From Bacteroidales bacterium (GTDB taxonomy: Bacteria > Bacteroidota > Bacteroidia > Bacteroidales > UBA4417): a stretch of 64,000 nucleotides of DNA. This document shows, piece by piece, positions 8,822-17,619 of the stretch (the stretch's first letter is position 1; the number at the start of each line of letters is the position of its first letter). Location of the stretch: positions 1-64,000 of the forward strand of contig JADJGZ010000011.1 in the NCBI GenBank assembly GCA_016707785.1. Reading direction: 5' to 3'. A program made the position numbers and the translations under genes. The notes beneath the pieces were generated by a model, which had not been told where the DNA came from, did not search any database, and was given only the letters and a program-made list of their open reading frames with translations.

Positions 8822-9241
8822 TTAAAAAGTAAACACCCGATTTTCACCCAAGGGATCTGCATCGATATGTACCTCGATGGTATCATCCGGCAGCAGGTCT
8901 GAAATTTTTTCCGGCCATTCAATGAGGCAGTATTGACCACTGAAGAAATAATCTTCATAGCCAATATCCAGCATTTCCTTCCATGATTTCAAACGGTAAA
9001 GGTCGAAATGATACACCTTCGAATCATCAATACAAATATACTCATTAACAATGGCAAAGGTGGGACTGTTTACAACATCTGTTACTTGCAGATGTTTACA
9101 CAACACCTTAATAAATGTCGTTTTACCTGCTCCCATGGCTCCAAAAAAGGCAAAGATCCTTTTACCGGGATATTTTTCAAGCAGGCGAATAGCTATACCT
9201 TCAAGTTCCTCCAGTGAACCGCAAATCAACTTCTCCGTCAT
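8822..9241 (-). CDS. tsaE: tRNA t6A synthesis ATPase TsaE
   Basis: 139 residues. TsaE is the ATPase partner of TsaB/TsaD in threonylcarbamoyladenosine (t6A37) modification of ANN-decoding tRNAs. The Walker A motif GAMGAGKTT is at residues 34-42, with family motifs SPTFAIVNEY and FDLYRL, and YCLIEWPEK near the end. It lies between porX (7 bp) and ald (12 bp) on one transcript. TsaB and TsaD are not in the window. Confidence 0.93.
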   Translation of the reverse strand: MTEKLICGSLEELEGIAIRLLEKYPGKRIFAFFGAMGAGKTTFIKVLCKHLQVTDVVNSPTFAIVNEYICIDDSKVYHFDLYRLKSWKEMLDIGYEDYFFSGQYCLIEWPEKISDLLPDDTIEVHIDADPLGENRVFTF

Positions 9242-9248
9242 AGTTCTT

Positions 9249-10802
9249 TTATTTCGCCTTCAAATATACGATGGGAACTAACATTTCTTCCATCGACAAG
9301 CCACCATGTTGGAAAGTATTCTTGTAATAGTTCACATAGTAATTATAGTTATTGGGATAGGCGAAAAATGAATCCTTGCGGCAGAAGATGAAGGAAGAAC
9401 TCATGGTAGACTTTGGCAGCAATGCATCGGCAGGATTTTTTATTTCATAAACATCCTTCCTGTCGTAATTCAGACTCCTGCCAAACTTATACCGCAGGTT
9501 GGTATTGGTATTCCTGTCGCCAATCACTTTTACAGGGTTATTGACCCTCACGGAACCATGATCGGTGGTAAGCACAACACTTACCTTTTTCTCAGCAAGG
9601 AATTTAATGATATCCATCAATGGAGAATGTTCAAACCAGGAGAGTGTTAAAGAACGATATGCAGGTTCATCATCTGCCAGTTCCCTGATCACTTCCATCT
9701 CCGTCCGGGCATGAGAGAGCATATCCACGAAATTATAAACAATCACATTGAAGTTATTGCCCATCAGGTTTGGCAAGGTTTCAACGAGTTTCCGTCCGGC
9801 TGTCAGGTTCAGAATTTTCGTATAGGAGTACTTCACATTTTTGCCGAATCGTTTGAGCTGCTCTCCAAGAAGTTCCCCTTCGAACTGATTTTTCGTGCCT
9901 TCTTCATCTTCATCCACCCAATATTTGGGGTATTTTTTTTCGATCTCAGTAGGAAGCAGTCCAGCAAAAAGCGTATTCCTGGCATATTGGGTAGTAGTGG
10001 GAAGAATACTGAAATACAATTCATCCCTTTCCACCCTGTAATACTCTTCAAATATGGGTTGTAACACCTTCCATTGATCATACCTCATGTTATCGATGAG
10101 GATCATGAACAAGGGCTGATTCTCCTGCATCAAAGGAAAAACTTTATCTTTCAGCAGGTTATGCGACTGAACGGGTTTTTTTTCATTTTTTCCATTCACC
10201 CAATCCACATAGTTATTCTCCACATATTTGCAGAACACCTGGTTGGCTTCATCTTTTTGCTGCAACATGACCTCTTTCATTCCTGAATCAGAAGATTTCT
10301 CCAGCTCCAATTCCCAGAATACAAGGTTTTTATATACCTCTTCCCATTCATTATGGGATAATTTCCCTGATATCTCCATGCCTATATTCCTGAATTGCTT
10401 TTGATAAGCATGGGCTGTTTTTTCACTGATCAGGCGTTTATTTTCCAGGTTCTTTTTTACGCTGAGCAATATCTGCTTCGGATTCACGGGTTTAATCAGG
10501 TAATCGGAAATACTGGCACCTATGGCATCTTCCATGATGTGTTCTTCCTCACTTTTCGTGATCATAATGACCGGCAGATTCGGAAATCCTTTTTTTATTA
10601 ATGAAAGGGTTTCTATTCCTGATAAGCCCGGCATATTTTCATCAAGGAATACAATATCAAAAGGACGGGTTTTCAGCAAATCCAATGCTTCATCCCCGTT
10701 ATTTGTGGTAAATACTTCATAACCCTTTTCCTTCAGGAACAGGATATGGGGCTTGAGCAGATCAATTTCGTCATCGGCCCATAAAATCACTCCACTTTCC
10801 AT
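9249..10802 (-). CDS. porX: T9SS response regulator PorX (receiver + PglZ domain)
   Basis: 517 residues, essentially the length of Porphyromonas gingivalis PorX. The receiver domain has the acidic pair D10/D11, phospho-acceptor D54, T82 and K104. A helical linker leads to a PglZ/alkaline-phosphatase-like domain from about 205 with LIDNMRYDQW (233-244), LPTTTQYARN (268-277) and a late LTTDHGSVRV motif, i.e. the metal-binding and nucleophile motifs of the fold. In the family, PorX with the kinase PorY and sigma factor SigP controls type IX secretion genes and contacts PorL. Several likely T9SS cargo genes are in this window; PorY and SigP are not. Confidence 0.93.
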   Translation of the reverse strand: MESGVILWADDEIDLLKPHILFLKEKGYEVFTTNNGDEALDLLKTRPFDIVFLDENMPGLSGIETLSLIKKGFPNLPVIMITKSEEEHIMEDAIGASISDYLIKPVNPKQILLSVKKNLENKRLISEKTAHAYQKQFRNIGMEISGKLSHNEWEEVYKNLVFWELELEKSSDSGMKEVMLQQKDEANQVFCKYVENNYVDWVNGKNEKKPVQSHNLLKDKVFPLMQENQPLFMILIDNMRYDQWKVLQPIFEEYYRVERDELYFSILPTTTQYARNTLFAGLLPTEIEKKYPKYWVDEDEEGTKNQFEGELLGEQLKRFGKNVKYSYTKILNLTAGRKLVETLPNLMGNNFNVIVYNFVDMLSHARTEMEVIRELADDEPAYRSLTLSWFEHSPLMDIIKFLAEKKVSVVLTTDHGSVRVNNPVKVIGDRNTNTNLRYKFGRSLNYDRKDVYEIKNPADALLPKSTMSSSFIFCRKDSFFAYPNNYNYYVNYYKNTFQHGGLSMEEMLVPIVYLKAK

Positions 10803-11060
10803 TCTATTTGATTTAATTATTTATAAATGAATACCTGATGAATTGTCTGCACACCTTTTCTTTTGAGATCCCCTTGAATACCGGTCCGGCAGTTCAAATA
10901 AACTATTGTATACAGAGTATGTGTACCTTTGTTACTTAAAAGTAATATTTTCACATGTACAGGACAGTTGTATCATTAATGCATAAACAATCCAATTATT
11001 GTTGGGGCCTGCTGTTCTATTTGTGTTTTATACAAATTTAACATTTTTCATTCGCATATA
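10803..11060. promoter_or_regulatory. divergent intergenic region, porX / HD phosphohydrolase
   Basis: A 258-bp AT-rich spacer between divergent genes. A plus-strand -7 box TACCTTTG is at 10924-10931, with TTG 15 bp upstream, and could serve the HD gene with a leader of about 120 nt. A minus-strand TAAATTTG is at 11033-11040, far from porX. No stem-loop or RNA gene was recognised. Confidence 0.4.
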
Positions 11061-12299
11061 ATGCTGATTAAACGAAAGATAGTGAATGACCCGGTGTATG
11101 GTTTCATTACCATTCCTGATGAACTCTCATTTGCGATTATTGAGCATCCCTGGTTTCAACGGTTAAGAAGGATATCACAACTGGGATTGACATCCATGGT
11201 TTATCCCGGGGCGTTGCATACCCGTTTCCACCATGCCCTGGGCAGTATGCACCTTATGACGCAGGCGATTGAAACCCTTCGCAGTAAAGGAATCGAAATC
11301 TCTGAGAAAGAAGCAAAAGGGGTCACATTGGCCATATTGATGCATGATATCGGACATGGACCTTTTTCCCATGCCCTTGAAAACTGTATTGTCAACAACC
11401 TCTCCCATGAGGAAATTTCTTTATTGTTTTTTGAGAGGCTCAATAAACAGTTTGATGGGAAACTTGAGACTGCCATCGCTATCTTTAAAAATGAATACCC
11501 TGTAAGATACCTGCATCAGTTGGTGTCAGGACAACTGGATATGGACCGGATGGATTACCTGATGCGGGATAGTTTTTATACCGGGGTTAGTGAAGGTGTG
11601 ATCAATACAGAACGCATCCTGAAAATGATCACCATAGCCGATGAAGATCTTGCCGTTGAATCCAAAGGCATCTATTCGATCGAAAAATTTATTGTTGCCC
11701 GACGGCTGATGTACTGGCAGGTATATTACCATAAAACAGTGCTTTCGGCTGAGTATATGCTGGTAAAAATCCTGAGGCGGGCCAAGTTCCTGGCTGACCA
11801 GGGAGAAAAGCTTCCTGCAACCCCAGCCTTTTCCTATTTCCTGTTGAATCATATTACTCTCGACCATTTCCTTCAGGATGAAAAGAACCTGGAGATTTTT
11901 GCTCAACTTGATGATGTGGATATATTGTCGTCGATCAAACAATGGATGGAGCACCCGGACCCGGTTCTGTCAGGCATCAGCAAGGCGCTTATTAACAGGA
12001 AACTTTTCAGGGTGAGGATCCAGGAGTTCCCTTTTGAACCGGAATATGTTGAAAAAATCAAATCCAGGATTGCTTCCCATATGGGAATATCTATGAAGGA
12101 AACTGATTACCTGGTCACCTTAGGGACTATTTCCAATAATGCCTATGACCCCTTGAAAGACAGGATCAATATTGTGGATAATGACGGACTGGTAAGGGAT
12201 CTCACTGATATTTCGGATCAGTTGAATATTGGGATGTACTCGAGTATAATTATGAAACATTTCATCTGTTTCCCTAAGTGGGCTGAACAAAACAGCTGA
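11061..12299 (+). CDS. HD-domain phosphohydrolase (COG1078, SAMHD1/dGTPase-like)
   Basis: 412 residues, a cytoplasmic metal-dependent phosphohydrolase. The HD-superfamily metal ligands are visible: FHH at 56-58, HD at 95-96 within LMHDIGHGPFSH (H99, H104 also conserved), and the distal Asp in GQLDMDRMDYL (160-167). Relatives hydrolyse dNTPs or phosphonucleotides; the exact substrate cannot be assigned. It is the first plus-strand gene after the porX divergence, with lpxD 105 bp downstream behind its own promoter. Confidence 0.85.
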   Translation: MLIKRKIVNDPVYGFITIPDELSFAIIEHPWFQRLRRISQLGLTSMVYPGALHTRFHHALGSMHLMTQAIETLRSKGIEISEKEAKGVTLAILMHDIGHGPFSHALENCIVNNLSHEEISLLFFERLNKQFDGKLETAIAIFKNEYPVRYLHQLVSGQLDMDRMDYLMRDSFYTGVSEGVINTERILKMITIADEDLAVESKGIYSIEKFIVARRLMYWQVYYHKTVLSAEYMLVKILRRAKFLADQGEKLPATPAFSYFLLNHITLDHFLQDEKNLEIFAQLDDVDILSSIKQWMEHPDPVLSGISKALINRKLFRVRIQEFPFEPEYVEKIKSRIASHMGISMKETDYLVTLGTISNNAYDPLKDRINIVDNDGLVRDLTDISDQLNIGMYSSIIMKHFICFPKWAEQNS

Positions 12300-12352
12300 A
12301 AAAGGGTTAGTTTCTAATTATTCTATGGCTTATAGCTTATTATCAAAAAGCC

Positions 12353-12361
12353 TATATTTGC
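12353..12361 (+). promoter_or_regulatory. Bacteroidota -7 box upstream of lpxD
   Basis: TATATTTGC, a perfect match to TAnnTTTG(C), ends 43 bp before the lpxD ATG. No clear -33 TTTG was found at the expected spacing. Confidence 0.6.
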
Positions 12362-12404
12362 AGATTCTTTAAGCACCGACTTTATAACTCATTACGTTTC
12401 CCTG

Positions 12405-13442
12405 ATGGAGTTTACAGCAAAAGACATCGCCAGCCTTATTGGTGGCAGAGTAGATGGAAATCCTGATGCAACTGTGAATAAGCTCGCCAAGATAGAAGAT
12501 GGAGAGCCACAGGCCTTGAGTTTCCTGGCCAATCCCAAGTACACACAGTACATTTATACCACTCAATCCAGCATTGTCATTATCAGGGAAGATTTCGAAC
12601 CTGAAATGCCTGTTGCCTCCACATTGATAAGGGTTTCTGACCCCTATTCGGCATTCGCAAAATTGCTGGAGATCTATGATGGCATGCAGAAAAAGAAATC
12701 AGGTATTTCGGCTCAGGCTTTCATTTCACCTTCAGCAAAGGTAGGCCCTGGTGCTTATATCGGTGAATTTTCTTATATTGGTGATAATGTTGTGCTGGGT
12801 GAAAATGTCAGGATTTATCCTCAGTGTTACATCGGGGATAATGCATCTGTCGGCTCAAATTCCACAATTTATCCGGGAGTAAAAGTCTATCATGACTGCA
12901 CCATCGGGAATGAATGCATGATTCATGCAGGTGTTGTCGTTGGTGCCGATGGATTCGGGTTTGCTCCTCAAAGTGATAACAACTATAAGAAAGTGGCCCA
13001 GATCGGCAATGTCGTTATTGAAGACAATGTTGAGATTGGTGCCAATACCACCATCGATCGGGCAACTTTAGGATCCACGATCGTAAGAAAAGGTGTGAAA
13101 CTCGACAACCTGATACAAGTGGGCCATAATGTTGAAATCGATGAGAATACCGTGATTGCAGCTCAAACAGGTATTTCAGGTTCCACAAGAGTGGGCCGGA
13201 ATTGCATGATTGGCGGACAAGTAGGTATTGTTGGCCATATCACCATTGCAGATGATGTAAAGATCGGCGCACAAGCAGGTGTTGCAGGAAATATTACAAA
13301 AGAGGGAAGCATAGTTTTAGGCGCTCCCGCCATCGATATCAGCAGATTCAAACGATCAATCGCCGTTTTTAATAATCTTGATAAGATGGTGAACAGGGTT
13401 TCTGATTTGGAAAGAAGCCTTAAGAAACTAATAAAAGAATAA
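12405..13442 (+). CDS. lpxD: UDP-3-O-(3-hydroxyacyl)glucosamine N-acyltransferase
   Basis: 345 residues, third step of lipid A synthesis, which adds the N-linked hydroxyacyl chain. The N-terminal uridine-binding LpxD domain (about 1-95) is followed by a left-handed beta-helix of hexapeptide repeats, with the GADGFGF motif at 180-186 and the catalytic His241 in QVGHNVEID, matching E. coli His239. The C-terminal helix is present. It is the first gene of lpxD-lpxC/fabZ-lpxA, the usual Bacteroidota order. A paralogue lies at 18215. Confidence 0.95.
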   Translation: MEFTAKDIASLIGGRVDGNPDATVNKLAKIEDGEPQALSFLANPKYTQYIYTTQSSIVIIREDFEPEMPVASTLIRVSDPYSAFAKLLEIYDGMQKKKSGISAQAFISPSAKVGPGAYIGEFSYIGDNVVLGENVRIYPQCYIGDNASVGSNSTIYPGVKVYHDCTIGNECMIHAGVVVGADGFGFAPQSDNNYKKVAQIGNVVIEDNVEIGANTTIDRATLGSTIVRKGVKLDNLIQVGHNVEIDENTVIAAQTGISGSTRVGRNCMIGGQVGIVGHITIADDVKIGAQAGVAGNITKEGSIVLGAPAIDISRFKRSIAVFNNLDKMVNRVSDLERSLKKLIKE

Positions 13443-13480
13443 TAATCATCGTTTTTAGTCATTAATATAACACCAGGTCG

Positions 13481-14872
13481 ATGTCCGACAAACAGCGTAC
13501 AATCACAAGAGCAGTAAGTGTTTCAGGAGCCGGTCTTCATTCCGGCAAAGAAGCTACTGTTACTTTTAAACCAGCTCCTGAGAACCATGGTATTAAATTC
13601 TGCCGTGTTGATATAGAAAACAAGCCCATTGTTGATGCCATTGCGGATTATGTGGTTGATACTGCCCGCGGCACAACCATTCAGCACCAGGGTGTAAGGC
13701 TGGCCACCATTGAGCATACCCTTGCCGCCGTTGCAGGTCTCAGCATCGATAATGTCCTTATCGAAGTGGATAGTGAAGAGATGCCTATCATGGATGGCAG
13801 TGCACGCTTCTTCGTTGAAGCACTGGAAGATGCAGGCATTGTTGAACAGAATGCTGACCGCATCTATTTTGAAATCAGGTCTACCCTCTCTTATACAGAT
13901 CCTAAGCGTAAAAGTGAGCTGATCCTGGTCCCGGAAGATACATTCAGACTTTCAGTAATGATCGATTTTGAAACCAGGGTACTTGGAACTCAATACGCTT
14001 CTATTGCTCATATCGATGATTTCAAGACGGAGATTGCCAATTGCCGCACTTTCGTATTCCTGCATGAATTGGAATACCTGATTAATAACAACCTTATTAA
14101 GGGTGGTGATGTAAGCAATGCGATCGTTTTTGTCGACCGCTTACTATCTGACACAGAACTCAATAACCTCGCAAGGCATTTCAATAAGCCAGAGGTAACG
14201 GTAATGAAAGAAGGCATTCTGAATAATCTCGAACTGCATTATCATAATGAGCCAGCCAGGCATAAACTCCTGGATGTGATCGGTGACCTTTCCCTCATTG
14301 GTGTTCCGATTAAAGGCCACATTATTGCCACCCGTCCGGGACATGAGGTGAACACCAACTTTGCCAAACTCATCCGTCAGCACATTAAGGAAGCCCAGAC
14401 ACAGCCAAACATCGATATCATGAAACCACCGGTTTTTGATATCAACGACATTAAAAGGCTTCTCCCCCATCGTCCGCCATTCCTCCTGATCGATAAGATC
14501 CTTGAACTCAGTGAAAAACATGTGGTCGGGCTGAAAAATGTGACCATGAATGAGGCTTATTTTGTAGGCCATTTTCCTGATGAACCGGTAATGCCGGGAG
14601 TATTACAGGTAGAAGCAATGGCTCAGACCGGTGGGATTTTTGCGCTTTCCTCGGTTCCGGATCCTGAAAACTACATCACCTATTTCATGAAAATGGAAGA
14701 TGTGCGTTTCCGGCAGAAAGTGGTTCCCGGTGATACCCTGGTTTTCGTTTTGGAGCTTATCACTCCATTCCGCAGGGGAATATGTCATATGAGAGGCACA
14801 GCCTATGTAGGCAATAAAATTGTTACTGAAGCTGAATTGATGGCTCAGATCGTTAGAAAGAAAAACACTTAA
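13481..14872 (+). CDS. lpxC/fabZ: bifunctional LpxC deacetylase / FabZ dehydratase
   Basis: 463 residues, a natural fusion. Residues 1 to about 305 are LpxC (committed lipid A step, Zn deacetylase): E78, H79 in TIEHT, H261 and D265 in RHKLLDVIGDL, and H288. Residues about 318-463 are FabZ (3-hydroxyacyl-ACP dehydratase): LLPHRPPFLLID, catalytic H364 in VGHFPDEPVMPG and E378 in QVEAMAQ. Joining the two balances use of hydroxyacyl-ACP between lipid A and fatty acids. The fusion is a hallmark of Bacteroidota. It lies 38 bp after lpxD and 18 bp before lpxA. Confidence 0.97.
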   Translation: MSDKQRTITRAVSVSGAGLHSGKEATVTFKPAPENHGIKFCRVDIENKPIVDAIADYVVDTARGTTIQHQGVRLATIEHTLAAVAGLSIDNVLIEVDSEEMPIMDGSARFFVEALEDAGIVEQNADRIYFEIRSTLSYTDPKRKSELILVPEDTFRLSVMIDFETRVLGTQYASIAHIDDFKTEIANCRTFVFLHELEYLINNNLIKGGDVSNAIVFVDRLLSDTELNNLARHFNKPEVTVMKEGILNNLELHYHNEPARHKLLDVIGDLSLIGVPIKGHIIATRPGHEVNTNFAKLIRQHIKEAQTQPNIDIMKPPVFDINDIKRLLPHRPPFLLIDKILELSEKHVVGLKNVTMNEAYFVGHFPDEPVMPGVLQVEAMAQTGGIFALSSVPDPENYITYFMKMEDVRFRQKVVPGDTLVFVLELITPFRRGICHMRGTAYVGNKIVTEAELMAQIVRKKNT

Positions 14873-14890
14873 CAATATATTCCGGGTACA

Positions 14891-15679
14891 ATGAATCAAC
14901 CGCTTGCCTATGTGCATCCTCAAGCCAGGATCGCAAAAAATGTCGTAATCGAACCTTTTGTCAATATCGAAAAAAATGTCGAGATTGGTGAAGGTACCTG
15001 GATCGGATCCAATGTAACCATCATGGAAGGTGCAAGGATCGGAAAAAACTGCCGGATTTTTCCCGGTGCCGTTATTGCTGCCATTCCCCAGGATCTGAAA
15101 TATTCAGGGGAAGATACACTCGTGAGAGTAGGCGACAATACGACCATCCGTGAATTTGTGACCATTAACAGGGGCACCAAAGCCAATATGGAAACCGTAG
15201 TTGGCAATAACTGCCTTCTGATGGCTTATGTACATATTGCTCATGACTGTGTAGTCGGGAATAATTGTATCCTGGCCAATGCGGTTACCCTTGCAGGACA
15301 TATTGTTGTTGAAGACTGGGCCATTATTGGTGGTGTAACTGCGGTTCATCAGTTTGTTAATGTGGGTCAGCACAGTATGATTTCCGGAGGTTCACTCGTT
15401 CGTAAAGATGTACCCCCTTATACTAAAGCCGCCCGTGAGCCACTGTCCTATGTAGGGATTAACTCGGTAGGCCTGAGAAGGCGTGGATTTGGCCCTGACA
15501 AAATCAATGAAATCCAGGAAATATACCGGTATATATACCTGAAAGGCCATAATGTGAGCCAGGCGCTGGAAATGATAGAAGCCATGATGCCAGCCACCGC
15601 TGAAAGGGATGAGATCATCTCGTTTGTCACCAGTTCTGCCAGGGGAATTATGCGTGGGTATACGGGATCACGGGATTAG
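14891..15679 (+). CDS. lpxA: acyl-ACP--UDP-N-acetylglucosamine O-acyltransferase
   Basis: 262 residues, first step of lipid A synthesis. The left-handed beta-helix hexapeptide repeats start at about residue 8. The catalytic His is His118 in MAYVHIAHDC, corresponding to E. coli His125. The C-terminal helical domain is GLRRRGFGPDKINEIQEIYRYIY-like. It is the last gene of the lpx block. Repeat island 2 begins at the base after its stop codon, so no conventional terminator is visible. Confidence 0.95.
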   Translation: MNQPLAYVHPQARIAKNVVIEPFVNIEKNVEIGEGTWIGSNVTIMEGARIGKNCRIFPGAVIAAIPQDLKYSGEDTLVRVGDNTTIREFVTINRGTKANMETVVGNNCLLMAYVHIAHDCVVGNNCILANAVTLAGHIVVEDWAIIGGVTAVHQFVNVGQHSMISGGSLVRKDVPPYTKAAREPLSYVGINSVGLRRRGFGPDKINEIQEIYRYIYLKGHNVSQALEMIEAMMPATAERDEIISFVTSSARGIMRGYTGSRD

Positions 15680-15743
15680 AGTGCTGAGTGCTGGGTGCTG
15701 GGTGCTGAGTGATGAGGAGATGAGGAGATGGGGAGAGGGGAGA

Positions 15744-15766
15744 GGGGGGGGGGGGGGGGGGGGGGG
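15744..15766 (+). repeat. 23-base poly-G run
   Basis: 23 consecutive G on the plus strand inside a longer purine tract. Such runs slip in replication and are often misassembled, so the exact length is uncertain. Confidence 0.8.
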
Positions 15767-15905
15767 AGAGGGGGGCTGGGGAGGGGAGGGGGAGAGGGGG
15801 GCTGGGGAGGAGAGGGCGAGAGGGGGAGATGAAGAGATGCCCCGAAGGGGAGTCTTTGGCTGGGAGAGGGGTAAATTTATTCGTGAAAATTCGTGCTGAA
15901 ATTCG

Positions 15906-15921
15906 TCCGCCAGCTGGCGGA
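15906..15921. repeat. 16-bp perfect palindrome, copy 2
   Basis: TCCGCCAGCTGGCGGA, identical to 3819-3834. Confidence 0.85.
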
Positions 15922-15973
15922 TTAGTGGACTAAAATAAAGTCCCAAGATCCAAGTCCCAAGATCCAAGATCCA

Positions 15974-15989
15974 TCCGCCAGCTGGCGGA
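15974..15989. repeat. 16-bp perfect palindrome, copy 3
   Basis: TCCGCCAGCTGGCGGA, 52 bp after copy 2, with AAGTCCC/AAGATCC heptads between them. Confidence 0.85.
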
Positions 15990-16089
15990 CCAAGTCCCAA
16001 ATCCGCAATCCGCAATCCGATCCAACATCAGACATCAGACATCAGACATCAGACATCAAACATCCGACATCAAACATCCGACATTGAAC

Positions 16090-16713
16090 ATGAAGATCAA
16101 ACTGGAAAATATCAGCAGGAAATTCAATTACGAATGGATATTCCGTGATGTCAATTACCAGTTTGAAAGTGGAGAAGCATATGCTATTCTAGGTTCCAAT
16201 GGCAGTGGGAAATCCACCTTATTGCAGATCATTTCAGGACATCTCCATCCCAGTAGCGGTTCGATAAGCTATCATTTCGAGGATCAAATTCTGCAGGCAG
16301 AACAGATTTTTCGTCATGTATCTTATAGTGGCCCATACCTTGAAATCCTGGAAGAGTTCACTCTTGATGAAATGATCCGGTTCCATCATAAATTCAAACC
16401 TTTTCTGAATGGAATGACTGAGGAAGAGTTGATCCAAATTACCCAACTCGCCAGAAACAGGAAAAAACCAATTAAATACTACTCCTCAGGTATGAAACAA
16501 AGGGTAAAACTCGCCCTTGCCCTGCTAAGTGATACAAAAATCGTTCTGCTTGATGAACCTGCCTCCAACCTCGATCACCAGGGTATAGAATGGTTCAGGG
16601 ACCTGGTGGCTCAATACCGAAAAAACAGGGTAGTGATCATCTGCTCCAATTCCCAACCACAAGAGCACGATTTCTGTAAAGCATCCCTTTCTATCGATTC
16701 TTATAAGAAGTAA
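16090..16713 (+). CDS. ABC transporter ATP-binding protein (orphan)
   Basis: 207 residues. Walker A GSNGSGKST at 35-43, signature YYSSGMKQR in the middle, Walker B IVLLDEPASNLD. The ATG at 16090 is preferred over an in-frame TTG at 16084, because the latter lies inside the heptad repeats. The array runs to within a few bases of the start, and no ribosome-binding or promoter motif is visible. No permease gene is adjacent, so the transported substrate is unknown. It is a short subunit similar in size to CcmA-type ATPases. Confidence 0.82.
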   Translation: MKIKLENISRKFNYEWIFRDVNYQFESGEAYAILGSNGSGKSTLLQIISGHLHPSSGSISYHFEDQILQAEQIFRHVSYSGPYLEILEEFTLDEMIRFHHKFKPFLNGMTEEELIQITQLARNRKKPIKYYSSGMKQRVKLALALLSDTKIVLLDEPASNLDHQGIEWFRDLVAQYRKNRVVIICSNSQPQEHDFCKASLSIDSYKK

Positions 16714-16776
16714 TGTGAAGTTGCTTTCTAAAGCATTCTTTCCTCAAAAGTAATAATTGCTCTTATTCAATGGTTC

Positions 16777-17430
16777 TCAGGTTCTTTTACTTCTTCCTGA
16801 AAGCATTATCTTAAGCATTGGAAATGAAGCCATTAATACGAATCCCAACAGGAAATAGATTGAATATTTCATAATTCCGGGGTAAGCGGTACCCAGGTAA
16901 TAACCTAATGGTGTCAACGATCCAATCCAGAGTATTGCCCCGGCTATATTAAGAAAACTGAATTTTTTTATGGGTAAGGAGGTGGCACCTGCCAACATAG
17001 GGATAAGCGTCCTGATAACAGGCATAAAACGCCCGGTTATAAAAGCCATCATGCCATACTTCTGATAGAAATTACGGGTCTTTTCGAGGTGTGACTTCTT
17101 GAAAAACCTGTTGTCTTCCTTGTTAAAAAGCATACCTCCTAACCATCTGCCTTTTGCATACCCTGTAAAATCACCCAGAATGGCAGCTCCAATCATTGTT
17201 GAAACCAATACCCACAGGGAAACATCCAGGTATTGTGTCCCGCTTAGCAATCCGGCAGTAAAAACCAGGTAATCGCCTCCGGGCAATACGATACCAAGCA
17301 GGGTTCCGGTTTCAAGGAAAATGATAATCAGCAGAATGAGTAAGCCTCCATATTGTATCAGGTGAACCGGATCAGTGAGTAATTGCATAAAATAATTCTT
17401 TATATAAAGAACAGGAGCCAGAGTAACCAT
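16777..17430 (-). CDS. DedA family membrane protein
   Basis: 217 residues from the preferred ATG. The SNARE-associated/DedA domain has FLETGTLLGIVLPGGDYLVF and GRFMPVIRTLIPMLAG (the conserved Arg-containing re-entrant motif) and about five to six hydrophobic segments. Members sit in the inner membrane and are linked to undecaprenyl phosphate or phospholipid flipping and to proton-motive-force homeostasis. The open frame extends to 17496, but the extra N-terminus is basic and unlike the family; 17388 is another possible start. It converges with the ABC ATPase gene. Confidence 0.85.
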   Translation of the reverse strand: MVTLAPVLYIKNYFMQLLTDPVHLIQYGGLLILLIIIFLETGTLLGIVLPGGDYLVFTAGLLSGTQYLDVSLWVLVSTMIGAAILGDFTGYAKGRWLGGMLFNKEDNRFFKKSHLEKTRNFYQKYGMMAFITGRFMPVIRTLIPMLAGATSLPIKKFSFLNIAGAILWIGSLTPLGYYLGTAYPGIMKYSIYFLLGFVLMASFPMLKIMLSGRSKRT

Positions 17431-17572
17431 GTTCAATCTCAAAGGGGGGTTTAACGATTTTTGTGAACATTTTACATTAAATCTTAAACAGAACAAGCAA
17501 TCATCACATGGTCAATCCCTGATAATTACCCAAACCTTATGTGAGTCATTAGGTAAAATGAAGGAATATCTC

Positions 17573-17581
17573 TACCTTTGC
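17573..17581 (+). promoter_or_regulatory. Bacteroidota -7 box upstream of efp
   Basis: TACCTTTGC, a perfect match, 38 bp before the ATG at 17620. An upstream in-frame TTG at 17578 falls inside this box, so it cannot be the start if this promoter is used. Confidence 0.65.
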
Positions 17582-17619
17582 ACTCCTTTTTAAAACATCA
17601 AAAACACGCAAGTATTCTT

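Larger units (their letters stand above)
15680..16089. repeat. mosaic repeat island 2 (mirror of island 1)
   Basis: A 410-bp gene-free stretch holding, in order: GTGCTGA/GTGCTGG heptads (15680-15712); a purine-only GATGAGGA/GGGGAGAGG tract with a run of 23 G (15714-15843); GCCCCGAAGGGGAGTCTTTGG (about 15839-15859); ATTCGTG words; the 16-bp palindrome; AAGTCCC/AAGATCC heptads; the palindrome again; ATCCGCA heptads; ACATCAG/ACATCCG heptads (16024-16083). Read on the minus strand, this is the module order of island 1. It runs from the lpxA stop to the ABC ATPase ATG. Confidence 0.85.

Noticed and set aside
15609..16015. Open frames of 96 and 115 codons across repeat island 2
   Set aside because: They are Gly- or Pro/Ser-rich translations of the purine tract and overlap lpxA; not credible proteins.
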